NCBI GenBank assembly: GCA_963784135.1
Contig: CAWAQG010000006.1
Location: forward strand, 1 to 64,000
Direction: 5' to 3'
DNA length: 64,000 nucleotides
From: JADFXI01 sp963784135
Lineage (GTDB): Bacteria > Nitrospirota > Thermodesulfovibrionia > Thermodesulfovibrionales > Dissulfurispiraceae
Shown: piece after piece, positions 33,658 through 43,447 of the stretch
Layout: every line of letters starts with the position of its first letter
How positions within the stretch are numbered: the first letter of the stretch is position 1
The notes under the pieces: generated by a model
Databases searched by the model: none
What the model was told of the DNA's origin: nothing
Seen by the model: the letters and a program-made list of their open reading frames with translations, nothing else
Made by a program: the position numbers and the translations under genes

Positions 33658-34506
33658 TTACCTTATAAATGTGTTGTGGAAGTAGTAAACGAAATGCCCG
33701 GTAATCGTGAGTGAATCCTCGTTCCAGCTATCCGGAAGCGGCCAGTAAGGCTCGGCATCTCTTAATGCCCTGATCGCTGCATCGTCGAGGATTTTATATC
33801 CCGAAGTATGCACAAGTTCCACCGCGCCGAGTCCCCCGTCTTTTTTAATTGTAAATCGTATATAAAGTTCACCGTTAAGTTTTCTTTCCGAAGCTTCAGC
33901 CGGATATTTCCATATCCCTTCGATTTTCTCGCGCAGGCGCTGCATATACCCGTAATATTTGTATTCCTTCGTATCGAAGGTAATTCCATTGTCGTTCTCA
34001 GGCTTTTCACCCGTCTTCGGCGTTAATTTGGCAATGATATCCCTGTCGAAAAGTTTTTCCCGCATTGTCCTCGCAGAAGGGCCGCCCTGACCCGGTTGAG
34101 AAGAACTCCCACTTTTTATGAGAACCTGTGCCGTGCCCTCTTCCTGATTGCGCGTGGGACCAACGGTGCTGTGTGGAGAGGCGCTTGCCTCCGGGGTCCG
34201 GGCCGCACCGCCCGGGCCGGATTTCGCTGCCGCTGAACGGGATGTGGGAATTGCCGACAACTTTTCCGGCAGCGGCAAATTTTTCGGCAGCCGAGGTACT
34301 TGAGAGAACTCTTTTACCGGCGGCACCCGAGAGGGCGTCTTTGGAGGCGGCACTCTAAAGGGAGCTTTTTGAGGCAGCTCTTCGGGAGTGATAATCGTTG
34401 CAACAAAAGGCTCGGGCTTCTTCACCACTTTAGGACGAATTACGAATAAGGCCAATATTAGGAGCATGATATGGAACAGCAAAGAGTAGAAGAAATATCT
34501 GTTCAT
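33658..34506 (-). CDS. tonB: TonB-family energy transducer
   Basis: 282 residues. One N-terminal membrane helix (FYSLLFHIMLLILALFVI), a proline-rich periplasmic linker (about 35-150) and a TonB C-terminal domain (YYGYMQRLREKIEGIWKYPAEA ... LNGELYIRFTIKKDGGLGAVELVHTSGYKILDDAAIRAL). It couples proton motive force to outer membrane receptors. ExbBD are not adjacent. It is read away from the radical SAM gene, 92 bases apart. Confidence 0.88.
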   Translation of the reverse strand: MNRYFFYSLLFHIMLLILALFVIRPKVVKKPEPFVATIITPEELPQKAPFRVPPPKTPSRVPPVKEFSQVPRLPKNLPLPEKLSAIPTSRSAAAKSGPGGAARTPEASASPHSTVGPTRNQEEGTAQVLIKSGSSSQPGQGGPSARTMREKLFDRDIIAKLTPKTGEKPENDNGITFDTKEYKYYGYMQRLREKIEGIWKYPAEASERKLNGELYIRFTIKKDGGLGAVELVHTSGYKILDDAAIRALRDAEPYWPLPDSWNEDSLTITGHFVYYFHNTFIR

Positions 34507-34598
34507 AACCTTTATTTTAACACAGCGCGGATAACAACAAGAAAATGAGAATATAGAGGTTTCTTGCTCTAACTTCCCCGCAGATGGTATTTTAAATA

Positions 34599-37211
34599 GT
34601 GACCCTTTCTTTTTTCCAAAAGCCGAGCCGTTATATAAACAGCGAGTTTAATTCAATCGGTCCTTCCTGGTCTGTTGATCAAAAGGCGGGAGAAGCGGCC
34701 GGCAAAGCCGCGGCGCGGTTCGTATTGGCATTCCCTGATACTTACGAAGTCGGCATGTCGCATCTCGGACTGAAAATACTGTATGACATCATCAATAAAC
34801 TGACCTTCGCATCCGCAGAGCGGTGTTTTGCACCTTGGCCCGATCTTGAGGCCCATATGAAGAACTCGTCGCTGCTGCTTTCCGCGCTTGAATCGCGCAC
34901 CCCGATCAGGAACTTCGACATAGTGGGTTTCAGTCTGCAGTATGAGTTGTCGTATACAACTGTCCTGAATATGCTTGCCCTCGGCGGCATCCCGCTGCGT
35001 GCGGCAGAGAGAATGGAGGTAAAAGGGCAGCTGCCGCTTGTCATTGCCGGTGGGCCTTGCACGGTCAACCCGGCTCCGATGGGCCCGTTTATTGATGCGT
35101 TTCTTATCGGTGATGGAGAGACCGCGGTAGTCGCCCTGGCGCATTTGATGCACCGGTGGAAAAGGGAAGGGGACGAAAGGCGCGAGACTGTATTGCGGGA
35201 GATAGCGGCGCTCGACGGGTTTTATGTGCCGCTTATACACGGCCCCGAACACAGGACACGAAGACAATTTATCGACAATCTTGACGCGGCAGCGTATCCG
35301 GTAAAACCGGTGGTCCCTTATACCTCAATCGTTCATGACAGGATTGCTATCGAGGTTTCGCGTGGATGCCCCATGGGATGCAGATTTTGCCAGGCCGGAA
35401 TGATTTACCGCCCCCTGAGGGAACGGGGCCCGGAGACGGTATTAAGGATTGCAGGGGAATCGTTGGGCAATACAGGCTATGATGAGGTATCGCTCACTTC
35501 ATTGAGCGCCGGTGACTATACCTGCCTGTTGCCGGTAATAAAAGAATTCAACAGGCAGTTCGGCGGCGCAAGGATTGCCCTCTCACTGCCGTCTTTGCGG
35601 GTCAGGGCCATTGACCGGGCTGTTCTTAAAGAAATACGCTCGGTAAGAAAGACCGGCTTTACGATCGCCCCTGAGGCTGCTACCGGGCGCCTGCGGGATG
35701 TAATCAACAAAGATTTTACCGATGATGACTATGAGCGGGCGCTGAAAGCTCTGTTCGAAGAAGGATGGCATACGCTCAAGCTTTACTTTATGGCAGGGCT
35801 TCCCACCGAGCGGGATGAAGATATAGAAGCGATAGGAGCAATGGCGGGAGCTGCACTGAAGGTCGCTAAAAAAAATACAGGCAAATTCGTGAATATCGGC
35901 GTTACCGTCTCACCCTTTGTGCCGAAAGCGCACACTCCTTTCCAGTGGTACGGACAGATAAGCCTTGATGAGATGCGGAGGAAGCTGCGCTACCTTAAAG
36001 AGTCGTTGAGCGGGCGGAAGCTCAAGTATAAGGGGCATGATGAACGGATGAGTTTTCTGGAAGCGGTATTTGCCAGGGGTGACGAAAACCTGTCTCAGCT
36101 GATTGAGAAGGCGTGGGGGGCCGGATGCCGGCTTGACGGCTGGTCCGAGCATTTCAATTTTTCCGCATGGTCTGATGCGATGGACAAAACGGGCATAGAT
36201 GGAGCAGCCTACTCCGAAAGGAGTTTTGGAAGAGATGAACGGCTTCCCTGGGACGCTATAGACATCGGGATAAAGAAAGATTTCCTTTACAGGGAATACG
36301 AGCAAGCGTTGGCGGAAGTCAGGACCCCCGGCTGCAGGGAAACCTGTATGCACTGCGGATTGCGTTGCGCCGGAGAACGTGACAGCTCATGCGCAATTGA
36401 CAAAGGTCCGAAGCAGGTCAGTGCCGTCAGCGCTGCATCAGCCCCTGCCGCTCACGTGATACATACCGCGAAGATCGCCGCCAAGGTTCGCATCAGGGCA
36501 CAATTCACTAAAACGGGCAGGCTGCGTTATCTGTCCCATCTTGAACTGGCAACGGCAGTGCTTCGAGGCCTGAGGAGGGCCGGCGTCCGGTTCGACTTTT
36601 CAAAGGGGTTCCATCCGGTACCCCGGGTCGCCTTCGGCCCGTCCCTGAGCGTTGGGGTTGCCGGAGAGCGGGAGTATTTTGATATGGAGGTTTTCAGCCC
36701 TTTTGATATAGAATTTTATAAGGGAGAGATAAACAGGTCTATGCCTGAAGATATCAGGATAGGCGGAATGGCTATTGTACCGTACAATGAGCCTTCCCTC
36801 AGCACTTTTATCACCCGGTACGCATATACCATTAAAGGTTTCAGGGCGGAGGCCCTGGGGGACGGAAGGGCGAATGCATTTATGGGGACGTCCTTCTCTT
36901 CTGCAGGCTGCAGGGAACGCCCCTCGCTTATTGTCCGGAGGGAAGACAAGGAAGTTGATATAGCCCCGTGCATCGAGCGGGTCGCTATAGAGGTCCCCGA
37001 AAAAACGGAGATTTGGGGGGGCGGTCCTGAAGGGGAGGCCGGGGATGTTAGCGGCAACAGGAATATCAGCCTTATACTTACCGACCAGGGTCCGATAAAG
37101 GCGAGGATCGGGGAAGTTGCCGAAGCGCTTTTCGGCGGAAGCTTCAGAGAGATGGATATTATACGGACTGCGCTTTATGGCTGGAAGAACGGATGGGTGG
37201 AGCCGCTATAA
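34599..37211 (+). CDS. Radical SAM/B12-binding protein fused to DUF2344
   Basis: 870 residues. The N-terminus (FPDTYEVGMSHLGLKILYDI ... CFAPWPDLEAHM) is a B12-binding-like fold, followed by a radical SAM core with the 4Fe-4S motif RGCPMGCRFCQAG near residue 255 (TIGR03960 type). From about residue 630 a DUF2344/TIGR03936 domain (RIRAQFTKTGRLRYLSHLE) is fused. These two modules commonly precede RNase G, as here, suggesting a role in RNA or ribosome maturation; the substrate is unknown. The GTG start is the only in-frame choice and lacks a clear ribosome binding site. Confidence 0.92.
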   Translation: MTLSFFQKPSRYINSEFNSIGPSWSVDQKAGEAAGKAAARFVLAFPDTYEVGMSHLGLKILYDIINKLTFASAERCFAPWPDLEAHMKNSSLLLSALESRTPIRNFDIVGFSLQYELSYTTVLNMLALGGIPLRAAERMEVKGQLPLVIAGGPCTVNPAPMGPFIDAFLIGDGETAVVALAHLMHRWKREGDERRETVLREIAALDGFYVPLIHGPEHRTRRQFIDNLDAAAYPVKPVVPYTSIVHDRIAIEVSRGCPMGCRFCQAGMIYRPLRERGPETVLRIAGESLGNTGYDEVSLTSLSAGDYTCLLPVIKEFNRQFGGARIALSLPSLRVRAIDRAVLKEIRSVRKTGFTIAPEAATGRLRDVINKDFTDDDYERALKALFEEGWHTLKLYFMAGLPTERDEDIEAIGAMAGAALKVAKKNTGKFVNIGVTVSPFVPKAHTPFQWYGQISLDEMRRKLRYLKESLSGRKLKYKGHDERMSFLEAVFARGDENLSQLIEKAWGAGCRLDGWSEHFNFSAWSDAMDKTGIDGAAYSERSFGRDERLPWDAIDIGIKKDFLYREYEQALAEVRTPGCRETCMHCGLRCAGERDSSCAIDKGPKQVSAVSAASAPAAHVIHTAKIAAKVRIRAQFTKTGRLRYLSHLELATAVLRGLRRAGVRFDFSKGFHPVPRVAFGPSLSVGVAGEREYFDMEVFSPFDIEFYKGEINRSMPEDIRIGGMAIVPYNEPSLSTFITRYAYTIKGFRAEALGDGRANAFMGTSFSSAGCRERPSLIVRREDKEVDIAPCIERVAIEVPEKTEIWGGGPEGEAGDVSGNRNISLILTDQGPIKARIGEVAEALFGGSFREMDIIRTALYGWKNGWVEPL

Positions 37212-37248
37212 AAGCAGGTAAAGGCAGAGGCAAAGGAGCGGAGAGTCT

Positions 37249-38757
37249 ATGACATCGGAACTGGTAATCAATGTGACGAGAGAGGAAAGCAGGGTGGCCC
37301 TCCTTGATGGAGGGCAGGTTGTTGAGCAGTATATAGAAAGGAAGAGGGACACGAGCCTTGTGGGAAACATATACAAAGGCAGGGTCCTGAAAATTTTGCC
37401 CGGGATGCAGTCGTCATTTATCGATATAGGGCTTGAAAAGGCCGCTTTTCTCTATGTGGCCGACATAATGAGGGACACCGAAGATTATTATGCTGCATTT
37501 CTCGACGGCGAGACGGAATATCATGAGTTATATGCTGCAAACGAATGCAAAGAGGAATCTCTCTCTATCGAGGAATTGATACAGGAAGGACAGGAACTCC
37601 TTGTCCAGGTATCAAAAGACCCGATCGGCACCAAAGGCGCACGGGTCACTTCATATGTCACGCTGCCTGGAAGGTATGTGGTGCTTATGCCGAACGTGGA
37701 ACATGTCGGTATATCTCGGCGTATTGAGGATGAAGAGGTCCGGGCGACGCTGAAAGACATTGCGGCTGAGATCAAACCCAAGGGGTTCGGCCTGATAATG
37801 AGGACCGCATGCGAGGACGCCACCCCCGATGAGATCAGACGCGATCTCGATTTTTTGGTCCTGCTTTGGGACAGCATACAAAAAAAGAAGGACAAAGTTT
37901 CCGCTCCGAGCCTCCTCTATAGTGATCTTGACCTGGTATTCAGGAGCGTCCGTGATTTTATGAGCCACAATGTGGAAAGGCTCGTGATAGACTCTGCCGA
38001 GGAATACGAGCGTTTGAAAGAATTCGCCAGGACTTATTTCCCGCGGCTTATGGACAAGATAGAACTATATGAAGGACGGGAGCCGATGTTCGATGCCTTC
38101 GGTATAGAGCTTGATATTTCAAGGGCGCTCGGCAGGAAGGTATGGCTCAAATCAGGAGGCTATATCGTCATTGACCAGACCGAGGCAATGACTGTTATCG
38201 ATGTCAATACGGGCAAGTTCGTAGGTAAAGAAAATCTGGAAGAGACAATTTTGAAAACCAACCTCGAGGCGGTAAAGGAAATTGCGTACCAGGTCAGGCT
38301 GAGGAACCTTGGCGGCATTATCATCACGGATTTTATTGATATGGAAAAGTTCGAGAACAGGGAAAAGGTTTTCAAGGCTTTTCTGGAGGCGATGAAAAAA
38401 GACAGGGCAAAAAATACGATCTACAATATTTCCGAACTCGGCATTATCCAAATGACAAGAAAGCGGGTGCGTGAGAGTCTTGGACGCGTACTGTGCGAAC
38501 AGTGCCCGTATTGTGAAGGCAGGGGTTTTGTAAAATCGGCGCGGACGGTCACGTATGAGATATTCAGGAAAGTGAGGAAAATGAATCTCTCCCGCGGCAC
38601 AGTGGCGATGATCAAAGGCAATCCTGCTGTGGCCGAAATCCTTTCTTACGAAGAGCGTCAGGGCATCGAGGAGATTGAAAATATCTATGGTATTCAGCTC
38701 ATCATCAAAGAGGACATACGGTTTCACCAGGAGAATTACGAAATCACTATTCTTTAA
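37249..38757 (+). CDS. rng: Ribonuclease G/E
   Basis: 502 residues of the RNase E/G family without the long RNase E C-terminal scaffold, hence RNase G. Visible are the S1 domain (LVGNIYKGRVLKILPGMQSSFIDIG), the catalytic region (GGYIVIDQTEAMTVIDVNTGKFVG with the Asp metal ligand), IIITDFIDM, and the zinc-link CEQCPYCEG. It processes rRNA and mRNA. It follows the radical SAM gene by 37 bases containing heptamer-like GGTAAAGGCAGAGGCAAAGG. Confidence 0.95.
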   Translation: MTSELVINVTREESRVALLDGGQVVEQYIERKRDTSLVGNIYKGRVLKILPGMQSSFIDIGLEKAAFLYVADIMRDTEDYYAAFLDGETEYHELYAANECKEESLSIEELIQEGQELLVQVSKDPIGTKGARVTSYVTLPGRYVVLMPNVEHVGISRRIEDEEVRATLKDIAAEIKPKGFGLIMRTACEDATPDEIRRDLDFLVLLWDSIQKKKDKVSAPSLLYSDLDLVFRSVRDFMSHNVERLVIDSAEEYERLKEFARTYFPRLMDKIELYEGREPMFDAFGIELDISRALGRKVWLKSGGYIVIDQTEAMTVIDVNTGKFVGKENLEETILKTNLEAVKEIAYQVRLRNLGGIIITDFIDMEKFENREKVFKAFLEAMKKDRAKNTIYNISELGIIQMTRKRVRESLGRVLCEQCPYCEGRGFVKSARTVTYEIFRKVRKMNLSRGTVAMIKGNPAVAEILSYEERQGIEEIENIYGIQLIIKEDIRFHQENYEITIL

Positions 38758-38761
38758 AAGA

Positions 38762-38845
38762 CAGGCGATGGGCAATAGGCAATGGGCTATAGTAAAAGAC
38801 GTTTCTTTTTTTTAACCCATTGCCTATAGCCTATTGCCTATGGCC
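38762..38845. repeat. Heptamer-repeat hairpin element E
   Basis: The left arm 38762-38792 (CAGGCGATGGGCAATAGGCA and onward) and right arm 38814-38845 (AACCCATTGCCTATAGCCTA and onward) are almost perfect reverse complements of about 30 bases, around a loop with GTTTCTTTTTTTT. It begins five bases after the rng stop and ends nine bases before the larE start. Confidence 0.8.
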
Positions 38846-38853
38846 TTGTTTTT

Positions 38854-39636
38854 ATGAAATATCAAAAACTCTTGCATATCCTGCATGAAATCGAATCCGC
38901 GGTGCTCGCTTTCTCAGGCGGCGTCGACAGCACTTTTCTTCTTAAGGCGGTCAAAGAGTCGGGCATATCCGCTCTTGCCGTGACCGCATATTCTGAAACC
39001 ATGCCTGCCGCTGAACTGGAAAACGCCGCGGCTTTGGCAAAAACAATCGATGTTGCGCATAGAGTGATCACGACCGATGAACTGTCCAATCCTGATTTCA
39101 CGAGCAACCCGAAAGACCGGTGTTTTCACTGCAAGGACGAACTGTTTTCAAGACTGGCCGAGATTGCCCGTGCTGAAGAATACAGGTTTGTTATTGACGG
39201 CAGCAATTATGACGACCTTTCCGACTGGCGGCCAGGCAGGCAGGCCGCGGCAAAGCATGGAGTGAGGAGTCCGCTTTTGGAAGCAGGATTATCAAAGAAT
39301 GAAATACGGGCGCTTTCAAAAGAGCTGGGGCTCCCGACATGGTCCAAACCGGCTTCTCCCTGCCTCTCATCCCGGTTCCCTTACGGGACCCGTATTACCA
39401 GGGATGCACTAAAAAGGGTCGAGGACGCCGAATCATTTATGAAAGGACTCTGTTTTGGTGACCTCAGAGTGAGGAGCTATAATGATATGGCAAAGATTGA
39501 GGTTGACGCGGCAGAATTGCCCCGGTTTATTGATAAAGAGCTGAGGGAGTTTGTTGTCCGGAAGATTAAAGCGCTGGGCTTTAAGTATGTAAGCATCGAC
39601 CTTGAGGGTTTCAGGAGCGGGAAGCTTAATGAATAA
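38854..39636 (+). CDS. larE: ATP-dependent sacrificial sulfur transferase LarE
   Basis: 260 residues. The PP-loop SGGVDSTFLLKAV binds ATP, and PASPCLSSRFPYGTRIT carries the cysteine that donates sulfur in LarE of the single-cysteine type. LarE builds the nickel-pincer cofactor of lactate racemase and related LarA enzymes. LarA, LarB and LarC are not in the window. The adjacent GlcF-like Fe-S protein could belong to lactate or glycolate oxidation; that link is inference. Confidence 0.92.
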   Translation: MKYQKLLHILHEIESAVLAFSGGVDSTFLLKAVKESGISALAVTAYSETMPAAELENAAALAKTIDVAHRVITTDELSNPDFTSNPKDRCFHCKDELFSRLAEIARAEEYRFVIDGSNYDDLSDWRPGRQAAAKHGVRSPLLEAGLSKNEIRALSKELGLPTWSKPASPCLSSRFPYGTRITRDALKRVEDAESFMKGLCFGDLRVRSYNDMAKIEVDAAELPRFIDKELREFVVRKIKALGFKYVSIDLEGFRSGKLNE

Positions 39637-40816
39637 TGTGTCGGGCATAAAGGCAATCTCACTCGGGCAGTGTGTTCGGTGCGGCAGTTGTAAGGCATTG
39701 TGCCCGACATATGGTGATGATGTCAGCGAGGGGATGAGCGCCCGGGGGCGTGTTGTCCTGCTCAAAAAATTTATGGAAGGAGAACTTGGACCGTCTGAAA
39801 TACTTGATGAAAGAATCTTCAGCTGTATGCTTTGCGGGGCATGCAATACGCTTTGTCCCCTCGGCATAAGGATTACCGATGCCGTATACGAAGGCAGAAA
39901 GAATCTCAGGATATCCGGCAACAGAAGAAGATTTCTCGGCGTTGCCGCCAGGCTTGCCTTTAAACGGGCCTCCACGGGCTTTAAAGTGCTGAAATTTCTT
40001 GAGGGCATAGGGGAAATACTGCCTGCCCATAGACTCCGCCATTTCAGAATGCTGCATGAAATGGGCATAAATATCTCAGGCCCGGCCCTACGGGACGGCA
40101 TGTCTTTGTTCAAGGTCGCAAAACCGAGGGGGAGGGTTGCGGTGTTTGCAGGCTGTACCGTGAATTTTCTCTACCCGCATATCGGGAACTCGCTTGTAAC
40201 GATTTTAAACAGGATGAACTATGATGTTGTTCTCCCTAAGGGAGAAGTCTGCTGCGGCGCGCCGCTGCTCGGGCTTGGTTTTGAGGAGGATGCTGCTGAA
40301 CTGGCAGAGAGAAACATGAAAGTATTCAATAAAATGAGCGTGGAAGCTGTCATCGGAGTTTGTCCGACCTGTGTTTATTTTATCAGGGATGAATACAAAC
40401 GACTGCTCGGCGAGGGCGTGGAGAAGGCCATGGAGGTTACCCGTTTTTTCACCGGAGCGCTGCCTGAAATAAAGAAAGATATGGGCAGGAATTCATTGCG
40501 TGTGGCCTATCACGACCCTTGTCATGCTATCTACAGTCTGGGTTTGCAAGATGAGCCGAGAGCACTCCTCAGGTCGTTAGGGGTCAACCCCATTGATACA
40601 GAAAAGGGATGCTGTGGATTTGGCGGCACATTTAGGTTATTATATCCGGATATTTCCAGAGGCCTTCTCAAAAAAAGGATGGAGGGGTATAAGGAGGCCG
40701 ATATGATTGTCACTTCCTGCCCGAATTGTATCCTCCAGTTAAGAAGCAGTATAAAGGGCCGGAAAGTAAAACACATTGTAGAACTCATAGCCGAGGCTAT
40801 GCAGGGAGGAGAGTAG
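39629..40816 (+). CDS. GlcF-like iron-sulfur oxidoreductase subunit
   Basis: 395 residues. Two N-terminal 4Fe-4S motifs (CVRCGSCKALCP and CMLCGACNTLCP) are followed by two CCG cysteine-rich domains (CCGAPLLGLGFEED and CCGFGGTFRLLYPDIS). This is the layout of the glycolate/lactate dehydrogenase iron-sulfur subunit and related heterodisulfide-reductase-like proteins. The FAD subunit is not adjacent. The ATG at 39629 overlaps larE by eight bases and follows CAGGAGCGGGAAG. Confidence 0.88.
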   Translation: MNNVSGIKAISLGQCVRCGSCKALCPTYGDDVSEGMSARGRVVLLKKFMEGELGPSEILDERIFSCMLCGACNTLCPLGIRITDAVYEGRKNLRISGNRRRFLGVAARLAFKRASTGFKVLKFLEGIGEILPAHRLRHFRMLHEMGINISGPALRDGMSLFKVAKPRGRVAVFAGCTVNFLYPHIGNSLVTILNRMNYDVVLPKGEVCCGAPLLGLGFEEDAAELAERNMKVFNKMSVEAVIGVCPTCVYFIRDEYKRLLGEGVEKAMEVTRFFTGALPEIKKDMGRNSLRVAYHDPCHAIYSLGLQDEPRALLRSLGVNPIDTEKGCCGFGGTFRLLYPDISRGLLKKRMEGYKEADMIVTSCPNCILQLRSSIKGRKVKHIVELIAEAMQGGE

Positions 40817-40819
40817 GGT

Positions 40820-41533
40820 ATGGAGAATGGTGTTAAGGCGCAGAAAATGCAAATGCAGAAGAGGACGAGCTGTATACGGTGCGGCAAGTGCTGTACCGGT
40901 TCAAGCCCTTCATTGCTGAAGGAAGACCTGGCTCTTTTCGTCTCAGGAGTGCTTTCTTACGGCAATACAATTACGGTCAGAGAGGGTGAGCGGGTGCGCT
41001 CTTACAGTGACGGCCGGATATATGAGTCATTTATGGAACTGATCAAGATACGGTGCAAGAACCAGGGTCCCGTTTGCGTTTTTTATAACGATGACGGATG
41101 TGGTATATACGAAAACAGGCCGTCTCAATGCAGGCAATACGAATGCTGGCGGCCAATGGACCTTTATGGAGGGCTTGAGAAGAACGCGCTTGGAAGAGAG
41201 GAACTCTTTAATAGTGTGGATATGCTCCTGGAAATTATCAGGAGGCACGAAGAAAAGTGTTCGTACAAGAGGCTTTCCGGCGCATTTGACCGGCTTGCCG
41301 AAGGGAATGAAGATGCCGTTGAAGAGATCATGGATATGCTTCAGTACGATACCTATATGCGCCCCTTTCTTCAGGAGAAGTTCAATCTGCCCGGCGATGC
41401 GCTGGACCTGATACTCGGCAGGCCTTTGACGGATACGGTCAATGAATTCGGTTTCAAGGTTGCCAGGGAAGGCGATGATTATATTCTGTCGCCTATCGAG
41501 GACCAACCAACAGAGGACCAGGATGAGCAGTGA
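40820..41533 (+). CDS. YkgJ-family cysteine cluster protein
   Basis: 237 residues. The N-terminal cluster CIRCGKCCTG, the later DGCGIYENRPSQCRQYECW and a CSYK element form the CxxCxxCC ... C ... C pattern of the YkgJ/UPF0153 family, presumed to bind zinc or iron. The C-terminal part is an acidic helical extension. It follows the Fe-S protein by three bases and overlaps the next gene by four. Role unknown. Confidence 0.85.
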   Translation: MENGVKAQKMQMQKRTSCIRCGKCCTGSSPSLLKEDLALFVSGVLSYGNTITVREGERVRSYSDGRIYESFMELIKIRCKNQGPVCVFYNDDGCGIYENRPSQCRQYECWRPMDLYGGLEKNALGREELFNSVDMLLEIIRRHEEKCSYKRLSGAFDRLAEGNEDAVEEIMDMLQYDTYMRPFLQEKFNLPGDALDLILGRPLTDTVNEFGFKVAREGDDYILSPIEDQPTEDQDEQ

Positions 41534-41769
41534 GTGAGGAGTGGGTGGATGTGCTGGTTACGTCCGATCCCGTTGAGGCGGAGATGGTCAAGGACCTTCT
41601 CGAAAGCGGCGGGATACCTGTTGTGTTGCGGTCTTCGAAGGTAAGCCCTTTTCCGGTCAACATCGGCAAGATCGGCGAGATCAGGCTTCTGGTGCCTCAG
41701 GCCGACAAGGCGCTGGCGGAAAAAGTGATCAAAGCGCTAAGTGATGGTCCTTCTGACTTTCTCCAGTGA
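41530..41769 (+). CDS. DUF2007 domain protein
   Basis: 79 residues with WVDVLVTSDPVEAEMVKDLLESGGIPVVLRS and IRLLVPQADKALAEKVI, the small ferredoxin-like DUF2007 fold labelled putative signal transducing protein. GTG start overlaps the preceding stop (GTGA). Its 3' end overlaps the convergent TPR gene by 33 bases. Confidence 0.85.
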   Translation: MSEEWVDVLVTSDPVEAEMVKDLLESGGIPVVLRSSKVSPFPVNIGKIGEIRLLVPQADKALAEKVIKALSDGPSDFLQ

Positions 41770-43167
41770 TAAATACGCCTCCCTGTGCTCCATAGGATAG
41801 TTCTCGGCAGTATATACCTTAAGCGCTTCTTTATAAGCCTCGGCGGCCTTGTTCATGTTGTCCTCTTTTTCCTTGTATTTCGACAAATTCCTGTAAGCAT
41901 TGCCGAGGCGGTGCTGTATAGTGGCGAAGTTGGGAGGGTCATGGAAGATTGTTTTCACCCTGAGGGTTTCCTGGTAAGCGAGTATGCATTTATCAAGAAT
42001 AGCCTCGCTGCCGTCGCTTTCGGAAAACATAAGACAGGTGTCTCCCATATTTTGCTGCACGACAGCATATTTTTCAGGGTCCTTCTCAAAAGTGCATATT
42101 TTAAGGGCCTCCCCGAAAGCGTCCATCGCTTTCTGCAGGTTGTCACTTTTGGTGGCGGCCAGCTGGGAAAGTTCCTGGTAGATAGTCCCTATGCTGTTTT
42201 GTATTTCGCCATATTCCGCGGGGTATGCCTCAATGCTGTAAACTTTCAGGGCCTCATGAAACGCATTGATAGCGTTCATAAAGACCTCTTCATCGCGGCG
42301 TATGAGGGTGAGTAAAGCATAGGTCTTGCCCACGTTTTTTTGGGCCGCAGCAAATTCAGCATTGTATTTTTCGATAGTGTAAATCCTGAGGGCATTGGAG
42401 AATGCATCGAGGGCCGTGATGAGATTGTCTTCCCGGTCCCGGAGTTCTGAAGCCATAAGAAAAAGAACGCCCAGGTTATTTTGCGTCTCTGCATAATTGA
42501 TAGGATAAGTCTCGATAGTGTAAATTTTCATCGACTCTTTGAACGCGGTAATCGCCTTGCTCACTGCGCCTTCATTTTTTTGGGATTCCGCAAGTGACTT
42601 GTATGACGACCCAAGCTTGTACTGCACTAAGGCGTAATTTACGGGATCGGTATCAGGCGTATACAGCCTGAGCACTTCGTTGAATGAGTGTATCGCCTTG
42701 GCGAGGAATTCTTCTTTCTTGGAGAATTCCGATATTTTCAGGTACGCATCGCCGAGCTGGGCCTGAATCGTAAGATATACGCCGGGTTTCTTTTGATAAT
42801 TGTTATATAACAGCGCCTCTTCATATGATTGGATTGCTTTGAGCAGGTTCTCCGGTTTGCTTCGCGCAAGGGATATCGAATAATAGCAATTCCCTTCGCT
42901 CTGCTTTATATGGGCATACAGTTCAGGCTCGAGCTGTTTCGGCAGATTGAGCAACAGTTCATTATATATCGACAGCGCATCCATGGTCATGTTTTCCCGC
43001 AGCATCATGTCCGCGGTGTCAAGACGTTTCAATATCCTGTTCCTGTAAGCTTTTTGTTTCCGGAAGTCAGAGAAAAAATAAGCTATTAATATAAGCAGGC
43101 TGGCCACGGCGGCCCCTAGCATTCCGCCCAACAATATGTAAATCGAGTTTTTCAGGTCAAATGACAT
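41737..43167 (-). CDS. Membrane-anchored tetratricopeptide repeat protein
   Basis: 476 residues. One N-terminal membrane helix (IYILLGGMLGAAVASLLILIAYFF), then about eight TPR-like units of roughly 45-50 residues with strongly conserved pieces such as AIxAFxEALKVYTIExYPxxYAxxQxNLG. The regular units resemble the TPR scaffolds of signalling proteins. It is divergent from the ATPase/anti-sigma gene at 43448, 280 bases away, and may be part of that signalling locus. No enzymatic domain is present. Confidence 0.85.
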   Translation of the reverse strand: MSFDLKNSIYILLGGMLGAAVASLLILIAYFFSDFRKQKAYRNRILKRLDTADMMLRENMTMDALSIYNELLLNLPKQLEPELYAHIKQSEGNCYYSISLARSKPENLLKAIQSYEEALLYNNYQKKPGVYLTIQAQLGDAYLKISEFSKKEEFLAKAIHSFNEVLRLYTPDTDPVNYALVQYKLGSSYKSLAESQKNEGAVSKAITAFKESMKIYTIETYPINYAETQNNLGVLFLMASELRDREDNLITALDAFSNALRIYTIEKYNAEFAAAQKNVGKTYALLTLIRRDEEVFMNAINAFHEALKVYSIEAYPAEYGEIQNSIGTIYQELSQLAATKSDNLQKAMDAFGEALKICTFEKDPEKYAVVQQNMGDTCLMFSESDGSEAILDKCILAYQETLRVKTIFHDPPNFATIQHRLGNAYRNLSKYKEKEDNMNKAAEAYKEALKVYTAENYPMEHREAYLSLEKVRRTIT

Positions 43168-43333
43168 AATATACGCGTAAATAGCCGTCCGGCCCTGTTT
43201 GGATATGGCAGTTGCATTTTTTCCTCAGGGCTTTCACCGCTTTCCTCCACTGTGCAAGTATGCTGTTACTGAATATACTACCAATTTGAGTTGCATATCT
43301 GCAATTTTTATCGGGTAAATCTGTTTTTGGATT

Positions 43334-43342
43334 TGGTATAAT
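43334..43342 (+). promoter_or_regulatory. Extended -10 promoter for the partner-switching operon
   Basis: TGGTATAAT (43334-43342) is an extended -10 element 105 bases upstream of the GTG at 43448. No convincing -35 box is seen, as is common with extended -10 promoters. Confidence 0.45.
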
Positions 43343-43447
43343 GTCCGGGGTAATTATTAAGGATGGAATATTCTGGAAATGAATGCGCCTTATTTAATAT
43401 TATGATGCTGTCCTCTGCGCTTTGCATTATAAACAGGCGGTACCGCA